Shown here one piece after another: positions 18,654-26,871 of a stretch of DNA of 64,000 nt (the stretch's first letter is position 1; each line of letters starts with the position of its first letter). The stretch comes from Bacteroidales bacterium (GTDB lineage: Bacteria; Bacteroidota; Bacteroidia; Bacteroidales; UBA932). The stretch is from the NCBI GenBank assembly GCA_017428945.1, contig JAFRPW010000013.1:1-64000 (forward strand), read 5' to 3'. A program made the translations under genes and the position numbers. The notes beneath the pieces were generated by a model, which did no database searches, was not told the DNA's origin, and was given only the letters and a program-made list of their open reading frames with translations.

Positions 18654-20338
18654 CAGGCCAGTGCAATGAGTATTAGTACCTGCGCTACCAGCACCCTGAG
18701 GAACATGGACAGAGGATAAACGGTGGCGTAATTGACGGAGGCATAGTCACTTCCGTACATACCCTGGGAGAATGCCAGCACCGGTGGATTGGTGCATGAG
18801 CCGCTTATGAGACCGCAGATCTGGTAGAAGTTGAGCTTGCAGGCAAGCCTTGCCACCACGAAGGTAATGCATAGAGGTACGATGGTGATGAGTGCTCCGT
18901 ACAGAATCCACCAGTAACCGCCGCCCACTATCGATTTCCAGAAATTTGCGCCTGCTCCTATTCCCACGGCTGCCAGGAACAGGGAAATGCCTATTTCCCT
19001 TATCATGAGGTTGGCGCTTGTGGTCACATAAGTTGTGATCTTATGCTTTGGGCCGAAGTGTCCCAGGAGTATGGCTATGATGAGAGGACCGCCGGCAAGG
19101 CCAAGCTTGATGGGCTGCGGAATGCCGGGAAAACGCAGAGGAATGGAGCCGAACAGAATACCTACCACGATGCCGATGAAGATGGGAACAAGGTTCGGCT
19201 TGTCCAGGGCGTTGGCGGAGTTTCCTACCTTGGCCGCGAGGTGGTCGATATTTGCGCTGGTTCCCACGCACATGAGACCGTCGCCAACCTGGATGTAAAG
19301 GTCCGGACGGGCCACCAGTTCTACGCCGGAACGGATGACGCGGGTGACGCTGACGCCGTAGGCATCGCGGAAATGCAGCTGGCGGAGGGTTTTTCCCGTA
19401 AGGGAGGAATTTGTGACGACGATACGCCTGCTCACCATGTTGTGGTCTTTCACCACCCAGTCTTCCTTGTGCATGGGAACTTCCTTCCCGAAGAGGATGC
19501 GTATGCGCTCCACAACGCCCTGAGAGGTCACTATCAGTAGTTTATCTCCCTGGTCCAGTATGGTTTCCGCAGTGGGTAGGAGTATTTCATCTCCCTTCAT
19601 TATGCGGGATACCACAAAGTCACCGCCAAACTCATGAAGCACTGCGGAAAGGCTTTTCCCGAAAAGGGCGGGGTTGTCTACTTCCACGTGCATGCGGCGG
19701 GCGTTGTCAGTCTTGGAATCGGATTCCCTGAGCGCGTCGAGCTCTTTCCTGTGGTCAATTCTGAATAGGGCTTTCCCAAGGATAATGACCAGGATAACGC
19801 CCAATACACCAATCGGATACGCCACTGCATAGGCCGATGCCAGGGAGCCGGACTGTGCGGCTGCAAGGACGGGATCCCCGCCTCCGGAGACAACGGCGTC
19901 GGTAAAGGTCTGCTGCGCTGCGCCAAGGCCGGGGGTGTTGGTTACGGCGCCGGACATCACGCCCACCATGGTCTTGAGGTCTTCGCCGCTGACGACGGAT
20001 ATGACAAATGTTACCGCCACGGCAAGGAGAATGTTCATTGCGGCCAGAAGATTCATCTTGACGCCGCCGCTGCGGAAGGAGTGGAAGAATCCCGGACCCA
20101 CCTGAAGGCCGATGGAGAACACAAACAGGATCAGGCCGAATTCCTTGACGAACCCAAGGATTCCGGCATCGGCCCTGAAGCCCAGGTGCCCCATGAGGAT
20201 GCCTATGAACAGAATCCAGGTGGACCCCAGCGATATGCCTTTGACTTTGAACCTTCCAAGGTACAGGCCCACTCCTATGACAAGTGCCAGAAGCAGGATG
20301 GAATGGGCAACACCGGTACCGAATATAAGATCGTGCAT
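18653..20338 (-). CDS. AspT/YidE/YbjL-type transporter with RCK_C domains
   Basis: A 561-residue inner-membrane protein. Two blocks of about five hydrophobic helices (10-180 and 390-560) flank a cytoplasmic region with two RCK_C/TrkA_C-like modules (about 205-290 and 300-380). This is the layout of the aspartate:alanine exchanger family. The duplicated GxxxGxxTNTPGLGAA / SGSCTNPPVLAF signatures fit. Transported substrate unknown. It starts 2 nt after the thioesterase stop on the same strand. Confidence 0.85.
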   Translation of the reverse strand: MHDLIFGTGVAHSILLLALVIGVGLYLGRFKVKGISLGSTWILFIGILMGHLGFRADAGILGFVKEFGLILFVFSIGLQVGPGFFHSFRSGGVKMNLLAAMNILLAVAVTFVISVVSGEDLKTMVGVMSGAVTNTPGLGAAQQTFTDAVVSGGGDPVLAAAQSGSLASAYAVAYPIGVLGVILVIILGKALFRIDHRKELDALRESDSKTDNARRMHVEVDNPALFGKSLSAVLHEFGGDFVVSRIMKGDEILLPTAETILDQGDKLLIVTSQGVVERIRILFGKEVPMHKEDWVVKDHNMVSRRIVVTNSSLTGKTLRQLHFRDAYGVSVTRVIRSGVELVARPDLYIQVGDGLMCVGTSANIDHLAAKVGNSANALDKPNLVPIFIGIVVGILFGSIPLRFPGIPQPIKLGLAGGPLIIAILLGHFGPKHKITTYVTTSANLMIREIGISLFLAAVGIGAGANFWKSIVGGGYWWILYGALITIVPLCITFVVARLACKLNFYQICGLISGSCTNPPVLAFSQGMYGSDYASVNYATVYPLSMFLRVLVAQVLILIALA

Positions 20339-20339
20339 G

Positions 20340-21086
20340 CTAGAAATCTAATTTAACCACAAAACAGGACTTTCCGTCCACTCTTCCTTCCACATACCAT
20401 GAAGACTCCCTGAAGATGCGGAATATTTCCACCCTGTCTCCAAGGGTGGTTTCTTTGTTGAAGTTTATCCAAACGTCCCGGACGGGCCGCATGGCGTCAT
20501 CGGCAGGGATATGGTCCATGGCCCATACCAGATACCGGACGTTGTTCGTATGCCCTACGATGTCTATGTCGGAGTAACTCACGGTGTGCTCTCCGGCGGG
20601 TTCTGCCACTCCATCCCTGGGGAATACCACTTTGGGTGCGGGTTCCGTAATGGCATCGTCCACGGGACCTTCGGTACTGAGGCGGTCCTGAAGGTCTTCC
20701 GGACGAACCAGGCGCCGGGTCTCCTCGTTCATCACCACCCAGGAGCTGGTGCAGCGGACAAGGTGGTTGCCGGAGTGGTCCTGAAGGTCGAAGTCGCGGA
20801 GGTAGAACAGGCCGTCGGCACCCTTGTGCCAGGTATACAGCGCCACGTTGTCCCTCCAGCGGACCGGATTTTCAAAACGGATGTGCATCCTGGAAAGTAC
20901 CCAGGCGGTATGGTGAAGATGAAGGGAGGTATATCCAAAACCAAGCTCTTCCGCAGCCCAGTACGCAATTTCCTGGGCAAGGTCCATGAAACCGGCAACC
21001 CTGAGGCGGCCGTCACGGTCTGTCTGGTAACAGGGCAGACATATGTCGCTGCGGAACTTGTACCCTTCCCTGCTTACTGGTATCAT
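20340..21086 (-). CDS. acyl-ACP thioesterase (FatA/FatB-like)
   Basis: A 248-residue double-hotdog enzyme releasing fatty acids from acyl-ACP. Both halves are present: the first with LAQEIAYWAAEELGFGY, the second with the YSDIDIVGHTNNVRYLVW block that includes the catalytic Asp/Asn/His neighbourhood of acyl-ACP thioesterases. Length fits the bacterial family. It overlaps the upstream HU-like gene by 4 nt (ATGA), indicating coupling. Confidence 0.83.
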   Translation of the reverse strand: MIPVSREGYKFRSDICLPCYQTDRDGRLRVAGFMDLAQEIAYWAAEELGFGYTSLHLHHTAWVLSRMHIRFENPVRWRDNVALYTWHKGADGLFYLRDFDLQDHSGNHLVRCTSSWVVMNEETRRLVRPEDLQDRLSTEGPVDDAITEPAPKVVFPRDGVAEPAGEHTVSYSDIDIVGHTNNVRYLVWAMDHIPADDAMRPVRDVWINFNKETTLGDRVEIFRIFRESSWYVEGRVDGKSCFVVKLDF

Positions 21087-21850
21087 AGGCTGTGAAGGAT
21101 TTCCAACTCTTCCGGCGAGTACAGATAGTAGTCAAGCCAGTCCGGCGCCACCCTGCCCACCACGGCCAGGGCAATCAGCGCCACAAGGGCTGCCACGGCA
21201 ACCCATATGAGTATGGATACAACAAGGGGAATTCTACGTTTCCGTACCGGTTTCTCCACTACAGGTTCAGGTTCTGCAACTACAGGTTCCGGCTCAGGTT
21301 CGGGTTCCTGCTCCGGCTCCGTCACCACGTCATTCCCGACCTGATCGGGAATCTCTTCGGCCACGGGCTCTGGTTCCAGCATCTGGGCCAGTGAAGACAC
21401 GGCCTGTGCCACCTCTTCCGGGGATTCCTCATGTGTCTTTAGGGAGATGGGCTCGAGCCCGAATCCTGCAGGATAGATGTCCAGGTACTCGTCTGCAACG
21501 AAGAAAAAGTGATTCTCCCGTGTGGCACGGAGGCGTCCAAGGCCGGGGAAGACGATAATCTTCTTCGCAACCAGGACTTCCTTCATTTCCGTCAGGTACT
21601 CTACCAGGATGCGGGTAGCATCTGCAGTTGAAATGTTGTTGGAAGAAGAATAAAGGTCTGCCAGAAGGGTGTCCGACCCTTGATGGGGGAGGAAATACAG
21701 GCGCCTGTATGGAGGGTTGATGGTATACCCCTTGTCCGAGAACGTGGCCGGAACCACTTCTGCAGCGAAACTTCCTAATCCCGGGAGAGTTACGCTGTCG
21801 TGGTCCATCATGATTTCACGGACCATTTTGGCAAGGAGGTCAATATCCAT
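21083..21850 (-). CDS. HU-like (CCDC81-type) domain membrane protein
   Basis: A 255-residue protein. Residues 1-140 contain two HU/IHF-like segments (TLPGLGSFAAEVVPA and FPGLGRLRATRENHFFFVAD), as in Bacteroidetes HU-CCDC81 proteins, which often also carry a SPOR domain. Then come a Pro-Glu tract (about 160-205) and one transmembrane helix (about 212-234). No SPOR domain is seen. The linker includes one translated copy of the palindromic repeat (EEIPDQVGNDV). It heads the leftward five-gene operon; the role is unknown but membrane-tethered DNA or septum binding is possible. Confidence 0.75.
   Translation of the reverse strand: MDIDLLAKMVREIMMDHDSVTLPGLGSFAAEVVPATFSDKGYTINPPYRRLYFLPHQGSDTLLADLYSSSNNISTADATRILVEYLTEMKEVLVAKKIIVFPGLGRLRATRENHFFFVADEYLDIYPAGFGLEPISLKTHEESPEEVAQAVSSLAQMLEPEPVAEEIPDQVGNDVVTEPEQEPEPEPEPVVAEPEPVVEKPVRKRRIPLVVSILIWVAVAALVALIALAVVGRVAPDWLDYYLYSPEELEILHSL
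21328..21355 (-). repeat. palindromic repeat inside the HU-like gene
   Basis: A 28-bp copy with perfect stem ATTCCCGA/TCGGGAAT and loop CCTGA. It is translated as EIPDQVGND in the Pro-Glu linker, the same frame and surroundings as the two infB copies. Confidence 0.85.
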
Positions 21851-21876
21851 AATACAAGCGCGTTGGTACAGTATTG

Positions 21877-21884
21877 CAAAGATA
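21877..21884 (-). promoter_or_regulatory. -7 box TATCTTTG of the HU-like operon
   Basis: Minus-strand exact consensus 27 nt before the start codon at 21850. It would drive the five-gene leftward operon down to the fucosidase. Confidence 0.6.
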
Positions 21885-21905
21885 ATGAAAAATTCTTTGA
21901 AAAAG

Positions 21906-21936
21906 TTTGGAGATTCAAAAAAAGATAGTACCTTTG
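21906..21936 (+). promoter_or_regulatory. promoter TTTG-N19-TACCTTTG of tRNA-Asn
   Basis: TTTG (21906-21909), 19-nt spacer, TACCTTTG (21929-21936): a full consensus promoter. The tRNA begins 12 nt after the box, which caps how far downstream of this box transcription can start and helps interpret the close boxes of protein genes. Confidence 0.75.
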
Positions 21937-21948
21937 CAGTCCCAAACC

Positions 21949-22027
21949 TTCCTCAGTAGCTCAGTTGGTTAGAGCACCTGACTGTTAATCAGGGGGTCCT
22001 AGGTTCAAGTCCTAGCTGGGGAGCCCA
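21949..22027 (+). tRNA. tRNA-Asn (GTT)
   Basis: A complete cloverleaf: acceptor 21949-21955 pairs with TGGGGAG (22017-22023), allowing two G-U pairs; D arm AGCTC...GAGC; anticodon arm CCTGA-CTGTTAA-TCAGG with anticodon GTT; T arm CTAGG-TTCAAGT-CCTAG; discriminator C and an encoded CCA (22025-22027). It is followed at once by a hairpin and a recombinase remnant on the other strand, so it looks like a used integration site. Confidence 0.95.
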
Positions 22028-22315
22028 AGCGGACAAATTGGTTGAAAAATCAGTTTGTCCGTTTTCTTTATGTCCGTAATTTCCTGATTTACCATATGTG
22101 AACAGGAATTCATTTTTGGAAAGAGGTTCAATATCTTCGTTTTCTTTGTTCCATACTACTCCGTCAGGAAAAATGACTTCTTGAAGGTGACGCTTATGAG
22201 AAAGATTTGATAACTGCCACATTTTCAGCATATTATTTCTCATTTCCATTCCTTTTGAAATGTAATCGTTGAGGCTCAATGCGTCACAGCCCTCCCCTGC
22301 AAAATAATATGCCAA
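22025..22315 (-). pseudogene. C-terminal remnant of a Bacteroidetes serine recombinase
   Basis: The open frame encodes SLNDYISKGMEMRNNMLK, then LQEVIFPDGVVWNKENEDIE. This resembles the C-terminal end of large serine recombinases of Bacteroidetes, where FPxGIVWDKEN is a recurring motif. No resolvase catalytic domain or upstream coding sequence remains, and the frame runs into the antisense of tRNA-Asn. Base composition is more AT-rich than the flanking genes. I read it as the 3' scar of an element integrated at the tRNA. The family call rests on pattern memory and needs a profile search. Confidence 0.5.
22028..22070 (+). terminator. tRNA-Asn trailer hairpin
   Basis: CGGACAAA (22030-22037) pairs with TTTGTCCG (22054-22061) and is followed by TTTTCTTTA. 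It is a plausible intrinsic terminator for the tRNA. A second, diverged copy of the same hairpin stands at 23026-23078. Confidence 0.65.
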
Positions 22316-22347
22316 ATATATGAGGTGGATTTTTTAACGAAAAATAG

Positions 22348-22355
22348 TATTTTTG
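22348..22355 (+). promoter_or_regulatory. -7 box TATTTTTG of the 22360 gene
   Basis: Exact consensus ending 4 nt before the ATG, predicting a leaderless mRNA. Confidence 0.55.
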
Positions 22356-22359
22356 CAAT

Positions 22360-22911
22360 ATGAAGCACTCTACAGTCACACTGTTGATTACTCTCTTTTG
22401 TTGTTTCTTCGCGGGGACAACTTGCTATGCGCAAGATGATGAATTAATATGGAGGGTAGGTGGACAGTTTGGGGTGATGGGCACGACTATCTGCAAACAG
22501 AAACTACCCGTGAGTTTTACACAACACGTCTCTGTAAGTCTTGATGAGAAAATGACTAATTCACCATGGCAATGGGGAGCAGAAGCCGGTTTAATAAGCC
22601 ATGGTGGTGAATTTTTTATTGAAGATGATTCTCCTGATGTTTATCTTCGTCCCAGTTTTGGCTATGTAGGCGTTTTTTCAGACTATACCATTGGAGAACA
22701 TCCTATATTTATTAGAGCAGGTTTGGCATATTCAAGTCAGTGGGATGTTTGGGCTCATCATACAGAAACAAAACATGTTCCTCTTGTTATCACGGGAATC
22801 GGCGTGGATGTAAGAGGCCGCGTTATGTTTATGCTGAATGGGTATATTGCCCCCGGGGGTATATTTGTACTTACATTATCATGCGGGATTTATAGAATCC
22901 ATAGAGACTGA
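22360..22911 (+). CDS. exported protein of unknown function, possible small outer-membrane barrel
   Basis: A 183-residue protein with a signal peptide (1-24, ending CYAQ). The mature part alternates hydrophobic and polar residues with many Gly, Trp and Tyr (RVGGQFGVMGTT, LRPSFGYVGVFSDY, FIRAGLAYSSQWDVW), as in eight-stranded outer-membrane barrels, but the last residue is not the usual aromatic. I do not recognise a family. Its AT-rich codon use differs from neighbours and it lies between two copies of a tRNA-trailer hairpin, so it is probably cargo left by the element integrated at tRNA-Asn. Confidence 0.65.
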   Translation: MKHSTVTLLITLFCCFFAGTTCYAQDDELIWRVGGQFGVMGTTICKQKLPVSFTQHVSVSLDEKMTNSPWQWGAEAGLISHGGEFFIEDDSPDVYLRPSFGYVGVFSDYTIGEHPIFIRAGLAYSSQWDVWAHHTETKHVPLVITGIGVDVRGRVMFMLNGYIAPGGIFVLTLSCGIYRIHRD

Positions 22912-23025
22912 GTATGATTCACCTTGTTTTATCAAGCAGAGGAAGCAACCAGTCTTGGTTATCGTCAATGAAACGGACAACCTTCTTGAAGTCCCGCCAC
23001 AGGAGGTTCAAATATTCGATTTCAG

Positions 23026-23078
23026 GGGGAGCCAAAGCGGACAAATCATCGGCAACGACGGTTTGTCCGCTTTCTTTA
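23026..23078 (+). repeat. second copy of the tRNA-Asn 3'-end/trailer segment
   Basis: These 53 bp align without gaps to 22018-22070: GGGGAGCC, the GCGGACAAA...TTTGTCCGC stem and TTTCTTTA are shared, differing at two positions outside the loop, while the 14-nt loop is unrelated. GGTTCAA a little upstream recalls a T arm. The two copies are 1,008 bp apart in direct orientation and bracket the recombinase remnant and the AT-rich gene. Confidence 0.65.
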
Positions 23079-23084
23079 CCCCCT

Positions 23085-23300
23085 GCCCCCAACTTATCCA
23101 CCAAAACACCCTATTTCCGTGGACAAACCCGGGAAATCGCCAACTTGTCCACCAAAACCCGGCATTTCGGTGGACAAACCCGCCAAAACCCCAACTTGTC
23201 CACCAAAAACGCCAAATCCGTGGATGAGATCCCCGATCAGGTCGGGGATGACGGTAAAACGGCAACTTGTCCACCAAAAAAGCCAAAACGGTGGAAGGGC
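23085..23300 (-). repeat. 51-bp tandem repeat array, inverted relative to that at 15.2 kb
   Basis: AACTT(A/G)TCCACC recurs at 23091, 23142 and 23193 (period 51) and again at 23264 after a copy of the 28-bp palindrome. The unit is the reverse complement of the 15164-15320 unit, with scattered substitutions. Order and orientation of palindrome and array mirror the other locus. Confidence 0.85.
23226..23253 (-). repeat. palindromic repeat, intergenic copy in reverse orientation
   Basis: A complete 28-bp copy with stem ATCCCCGA/TCGGGGAT, placed between the third and fourth 51-bp units. Confidence 0.85.
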
Positions 23301-23313
23301 TGGAAAAATTTGT

Positions 23314-23321
23314 TATATTTG
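23314..23321 (+). promoter_or_regulatory. -7 box TATATTTG of the DUF4922 gene
   Basis: Exact consensus ending 8 nt before the ATG at 23330. It shows that the in-frame ATG at 23267, inside the repeats, is not the start. Confidence 0.6.
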
Positions 23322-23329
23322 TAAGTAAT

Positions 23330-24853
23330 ATGGCGACGGATATAGACAAATTTGTACATGACCAGCTGTCGGTGTGGCCCCAGGTGGCCGCAAAGTACAG
23401 GGCGCTCAAGACAGCCCGTACTCGCCAGCTGCCCCTTGGAGGCATTCTGGTCACGCTCCAGTCCAATCCCGGACGCCTTCCAATCTTCGATCACGGCTGC
23501 CCCCTGTGCGAGGAAAATTATCTTGAAAAACAGCACAAACTGCCGTTCGAAGGCCGCAAGGGCCGAAGATACAACGTCCTCGTAAACCGTGCTCCCATTT
23601 TCCCCAATCATCTTGTCATAACCCGTGACGTCCACGTTCCACAGACAATATGGCACCGTTTCCCGGACATGCTGGACCTTGCCAAAAGCCTGGAAAACTA
23701 CATAGTATTCTACAACAGCCCCAACAGCGGAACTTCGGTTCCGGGCCATGCCCATTTTCAGGCCTGCCCCAAGGGCTACATGCCTTTGGAAAGGGCGGCG
23801 GAACGCATCCTGAGGGACCCCAAGGCATCGTCAGAGGTGGAATTCATAGACAGCGTCCGTGACGCGGAACTATTTCACTATAAAAAGTTTGCCCGCGGCA
23901 TATTCATGCTCCGTGCCCAGACCTCCAAGTCCATGGCCAAGATGTTCTACCGCCTGCTGGACTGCATGAACCTTTTCGCTGAGGAGACGGAGCCCCGTTT
24001 CAATGCCTTTGCGTGGTGCTCGGAAGGGGAGTACAGGGCTTTTGTCACGCTCAGGGGCGCTTCCCGTTCCCATCACTTCCAGGACGGCAGCTTTGCCATC
24101 AGCCCCGGCGCCGCGGACATGGCCGGGTTCGTAGTAGTCCCGCGTGAAGAAGACTTCGACCGCCTGGACGCCGGTACCCTCACGGAGATTTTCGACGAAG
24201 TCTCTCTTCCGGAGGCCGATGAAAAACGCCTCCTGTGGCGCCTGGTCCGTACCCAGCCCAAGATTGATGTGGGCATAGCCTCCGGCAAGGAAATAGGCTT
24301 TGAGATCATTTCCGATGGCGCCGGTCCGCAGAAAGTATCGTACCGGGAGGGCAAGATAGACTATAATGGCGTCCTCTACGACTGCCTCCTTTTCGAGGCC
24401 CCCACCATCTCCACTCTCTTCGCAGAGCCTTCCTTCATTATATATGGTGCCGATGAACTCCGCTACGCAGGTGCCCTCAGATTCGTAGTTTCCGGAGGCA
24501 AGGTGCAGGCGGTGAACATAATCGGCCTGGAAGACTATATCGTGGGTGTGCTGAGCGCATCCTCGGACGGGTCCCTGCAGGAGAAAGCCATAAAGATCCG
24601 TACGGAAACCTTGCGTTCCCTGAAGGAGACAAATGAGCCCACGGGCCATCAGGACCACCACATAACCGGTACGCCGTCCCTCGTCACCTGGCTGGACACG
24701 GCGGCCCCTTCGGAAATACACCACCACGCAGACGCCCATCCGGACTACGACGTCAGTTCCCTGGAGCAGAACCGCCTGTACCGTGGAATAACTGACACCG
24801 ATGCCCGCGAGGTGCGCGCCGCCGTGGACGAAACCTGGGGAGAGACAGAGTAA
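23330..24853 (+). CDS. DUF4922 protein fused to a SpoIID-like segment
   Basis: A 507-residue protein. The first 290 residues match Bacteroidetes DUF4922, which resembles HIT-type GDP-hexose phosphorylases: CPLCEENY, NVLVNRAPIFPNHLVI and the His-rich VPGHAHFQACP near 140. The C-terminal part from about 300 resembles SpoIID/LytB (GLEDYIVGVLSAS near 400, YRGITDTDAREVRAAVDET near the end) and has a His-rich insert. In relatives I recall, the two parts are separate neighbouring genes. There is no signal peptide. Its stop overlaps murI by one base, linking it to cell-wall genes. Confidence 0.7.
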   Translation: MATDIDKFVHDQLSVWPQVAAKYRALKTARTRQLPLGGILVTLQSNPGRLPIFDHGCPLCEENYLEKQHKLPFEGRKGRRYNVLVNRAPIFPNHLVITRDVHVPQTIWHRFPDMLDLAKSLENYIVFYNSPNSGTSVPGHAHFQACPKGYMPLERAAERILRDPKASSEVEFIDSVRDAELFHYKKFARGIFMLRAQTSKSMAKMFYRLLDCMNLFAEETEPRFNAFAWCSEGEYRAFVTLRGASRSHHFQDGSFAISPGAADMAGFVVVPREEDFDRLDAGTLTEIFDEVSLPEADEKRLLWRLVRTQPKIDVGIASGKEIGFEIISDGAGPQKVSYREGKIDYNGVLYDCLLFEAPTISTLFAEPSFIIYGADELRYAGALRFVVSGGKVQAVNIIGLEDYIVGVLSASSDGSLQEKAIKIRTETLRSLKETNEPTGHQDHHITGTPSLVTWLDTAAPSEIHHHADAHPDYDVSSLEQNRLYRGITDTDAREVRAAVDETWGETE

Positions 24854-25602
24854 TGGCAACGATAGGCATATTCGATTCCGGAAGCGGAGGCCTTTCCGTC
24901 TACAGGGAGCTGGTAAAACTGCTTCCCCGGGAGCGCTATGTCTATTTCAGCGACAACGCCCACTGCCCCTACGGCGAAAAGACCGCAGAGTACATCCAGG
25001 ACCGAGCCCGCGCCATAACGGACATCCTCCTTGGAATGGGGGCCGATATAATCGTGGTCGCCTGCAACACCGCTACCGCGGCCGCCATCGCCACCCTGAG
25101 GGCAGAGTACCCCGAGGTTCCTTTCATCGGCATGGAGCCTGCGGTTAAGCCTGCAGCGCTTGGGACAAAGACCGGAGTCATAGGCGTCCTTGCCACTGCC
25201 GGCACCCTCAAGGGCTCCAAGTACCTCACCACCCGCGGCCTCTACGAGGACGATGTCCGTATAGTGGAGCACGTGGGCAAGGGCTTCGTGGAACTTGTGG
25301 AAAACGGCATCCTGGACGGTCCTGAGGCGGAATCCGTAGTCCGGGAATCTCTCCAGCCCCTCCTTGATGAAGGAGCAGACACCATAGTCCTTGGCTGCAC
25401 CCACTATCCCTTCCTCCGCCCGGTAATCGAGCGCATCGCCGGCCCCGGCGTGCAGGTTATAGACCCCGCTCCGGCAGTTGCCCGCCAGACACTCAGGGTG
25501 TTGGAAGAAAGAGACATAGAGACAGGTGAGGGCCCGTTCTCGGTAGACCTTTATTTCTCCGGGGAGCCGGAGTCACTTCAAAGAATATTCGCACTTGTAT
25601 GA
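24853..25602 (+). CDS. murI: glutamate racemase
   Basis: A 249-residue enzyme that makes D-glutamate for peptidoglycan. The two catalytic Cys blocks are VVACNTATAAAI (about 69-80) and LGCTHYPFL (about 179-187), and the N-terminal IGIFDSGSGGLSV is diagnostic. It overlaps the gene before by one base and the following NamZ-like gene by 4 nt, so all three are coupled. Confidence 0.95.
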   Translation: MATIGIFDSGSGGLSVYRELVKLLPRERYVYFSDNAHCPYGEKTAEYIQDRARAITDILLGMGADIIVVACNTATAAAIATLRAEYPEVPFIGMEPAVKPAALGTKTGVIGVLATAGTLKGSKYLTTRGLYEDDVRIVEHVGKGFVELVENGILDGPEAESVVRESLQPLLDEGADTIVLGCTHYPFLRPVIERIAGPGVQVIDPAPAVARQTLRVLEERDIETGEGPFSVDLYFSGEPESLQRIFALV

Positions 25603-26852
25603 AACGGATACTATTCATACTGGCCTCTCTGGCAGTCGCCGCCTGCGCCAACGCCCAGCCGGTGAGTGAACCCGTCATGACCGGCATCGAAGTCCTGGAA
25701 AGCTACGGCTTCGAGGAACTCCTTGGCAAGAGAGTAGGCCTTGTAACCAATCCCAGCGGAGTGGACAGGAACCAGCGCTCCACCATCGACATCCTTTACA
25801 AGGCCCCCGAGGTGAACCTCGTGGCGCTCTTCGGCCCGGAGCACGGTGTCCGCGGCGACGCCTATGCCGGGGATAAGGTCGAGGGGGGCACTGACCCCGC
25901 CACCGGCCTTCCGGTGTATTCCCTTTACGGCTCCACCCGCGAGCCCACCCAGGAGATGCTCAAGGGCATAGACGTCATGGTGTACGATATCCAGGACGTC
26001 GGAACCCGCTGCTACACATTTATTTCCACTCTGGGACTTGTCATGCGCGCCTGTGCCAAGGCCGGTATAGAAGTGCTTGTCCTGGACCGCCCCAATCCCC
26101 TTGGCGGCCTCAAGGTGGAAGGCCCCCTTGTGGAGCCGGAGTTCCATTCCTTCGTGAGTGAATTCAAGATTCCGTTTGTCTACGGCCTCACCGTTGGAGA
26201 ACTTGCCGGCCTCATAAACGAGGAAGGCCTCAACTGCGGCCAGAACGGCAAAGAGAAGCATCTCAAATGCAAGCTCAACGTCATCCCCATGCGGGGCTGG
26301 CACAGGGACATGCTTTATCAGGACACCGGCCTTCCCTGGGTGCTTCCTTCGCCTAATATCCCGTCAATCCACTCTGCGATATGCTACCCGGCCTGCGGGA
26401 TAGGCGGTGAATTCGGCCACCTGAACATAGGCGTTGGATATACCATCCCCTTCCAGACCTTTGCCGCTGAATGGATAGATGCCGATGCCCTAAAGGCCCG
26501 GCTGGACAGCTACAAAATACCCGGTACGGCCTTCCGTACAATACATTATAAACCCCTTTCCGGCAGCCTCGCCGGCAAGCTGGTACACGGCGTGGAGTTC
26601 TTTTTCACGGACTACGCCGCTGCCACAATAACATTGACGCAATTCTATGTGCTTCAGGCAGTTCACGAACTTTATCCGGATCACAGCCCCTTTCCTATGA
26701 AGAAAACCAGGATGCTGGATATTATCTGTGGTACGGATTATGTAAGAATAGCTTTCGGAAAGCGTCTCAAAGTAGAAGATATCGTTGATTATTGGAACAA
26801 GGATGCAGAAAGCTTCAGGACGGTTTCACAAAAGTATTATTTATATCAGTAA
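25599..26852 (+). CDS. namZ: exo-beta-N-acetylmuramidase NamZ-like (DUF1343, GH171)
   Basis: A 417-residue exported protein: signal peptide 1-19 (LAVAACANA), then the DUF1343 signature GKRVGLVTNPSG, FGPEHGVRG, DVGTRCYTF and LDRPNPLGG. NamZ of Bacillus releases terminal MurNAc from peptidoglycan fragments; members are common in Bacteroidetes. The Cys in the h-region (VAAC) could alternatively be a lipobox. Coupling with murI by a 4-nt overlap fits muropeptide recycling. Confidence 0.85.
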   Translation: MKRILFILASLAVAACANAQPVSEPVMTGIEVLESYGFEELLGKRVGLVTNPSGVDRNQRSTIDILYKAPEVNLVALFGPEHGVRGDAYAGDKVEGGTDPATGLPVYSLYGSTREPTQEMLKGIDVMVYDIQDVGTRCYTFISTLGLVMRACAKAGIEVLVLDRPNPLGGLKVEGPLVEPEFHSFVSEFKIPFVYGLTVGELAGLINEEGLNCGQNGKEKHLKCKLNVIPMRGWHRDMLYQDTGLPWVLPSPNIPSIHSAICYPACGIGGEFGHLNIGVGYTIPFQTFAAEWIDADALKARLDSYKIPGTAFRTIHYKPLSGSLAGKLVHGVEFFFTDYAAATITLTQFYVLQAVHELYPDHSPFPMKKTRMLDIICGTDYVRIAFGKRLKVEDIVDYWNKDAESFRTVSQKYYLYQ

Positions 26853-26871
26853 CACTTAAAACTTGGATGCT

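Noticed and set aside
22919-23104. 61-residue leftward frame through the second trailer hairpin, as a second recombinase tail
   Set aside because: It shares the SGQT...LSA stretch with the first remnant, but the rest has no motif I recognise, so it is described only as a duplicated trailer.
22914-23324. 136-residue rightward ORF across the 23-kb repeats
   Set aside because: Its sequence is simply the translated repeats and palindrome, with no promoter or conserved feature.
22028-23330. Second tRNA gene near 23010-23035 (GGTTCAA ... GGGGAGCC)
   Set aside because: No matching acceptor 5' strand, anticodon arm or T-stem pairing was found; it is only a 3'-end relic.
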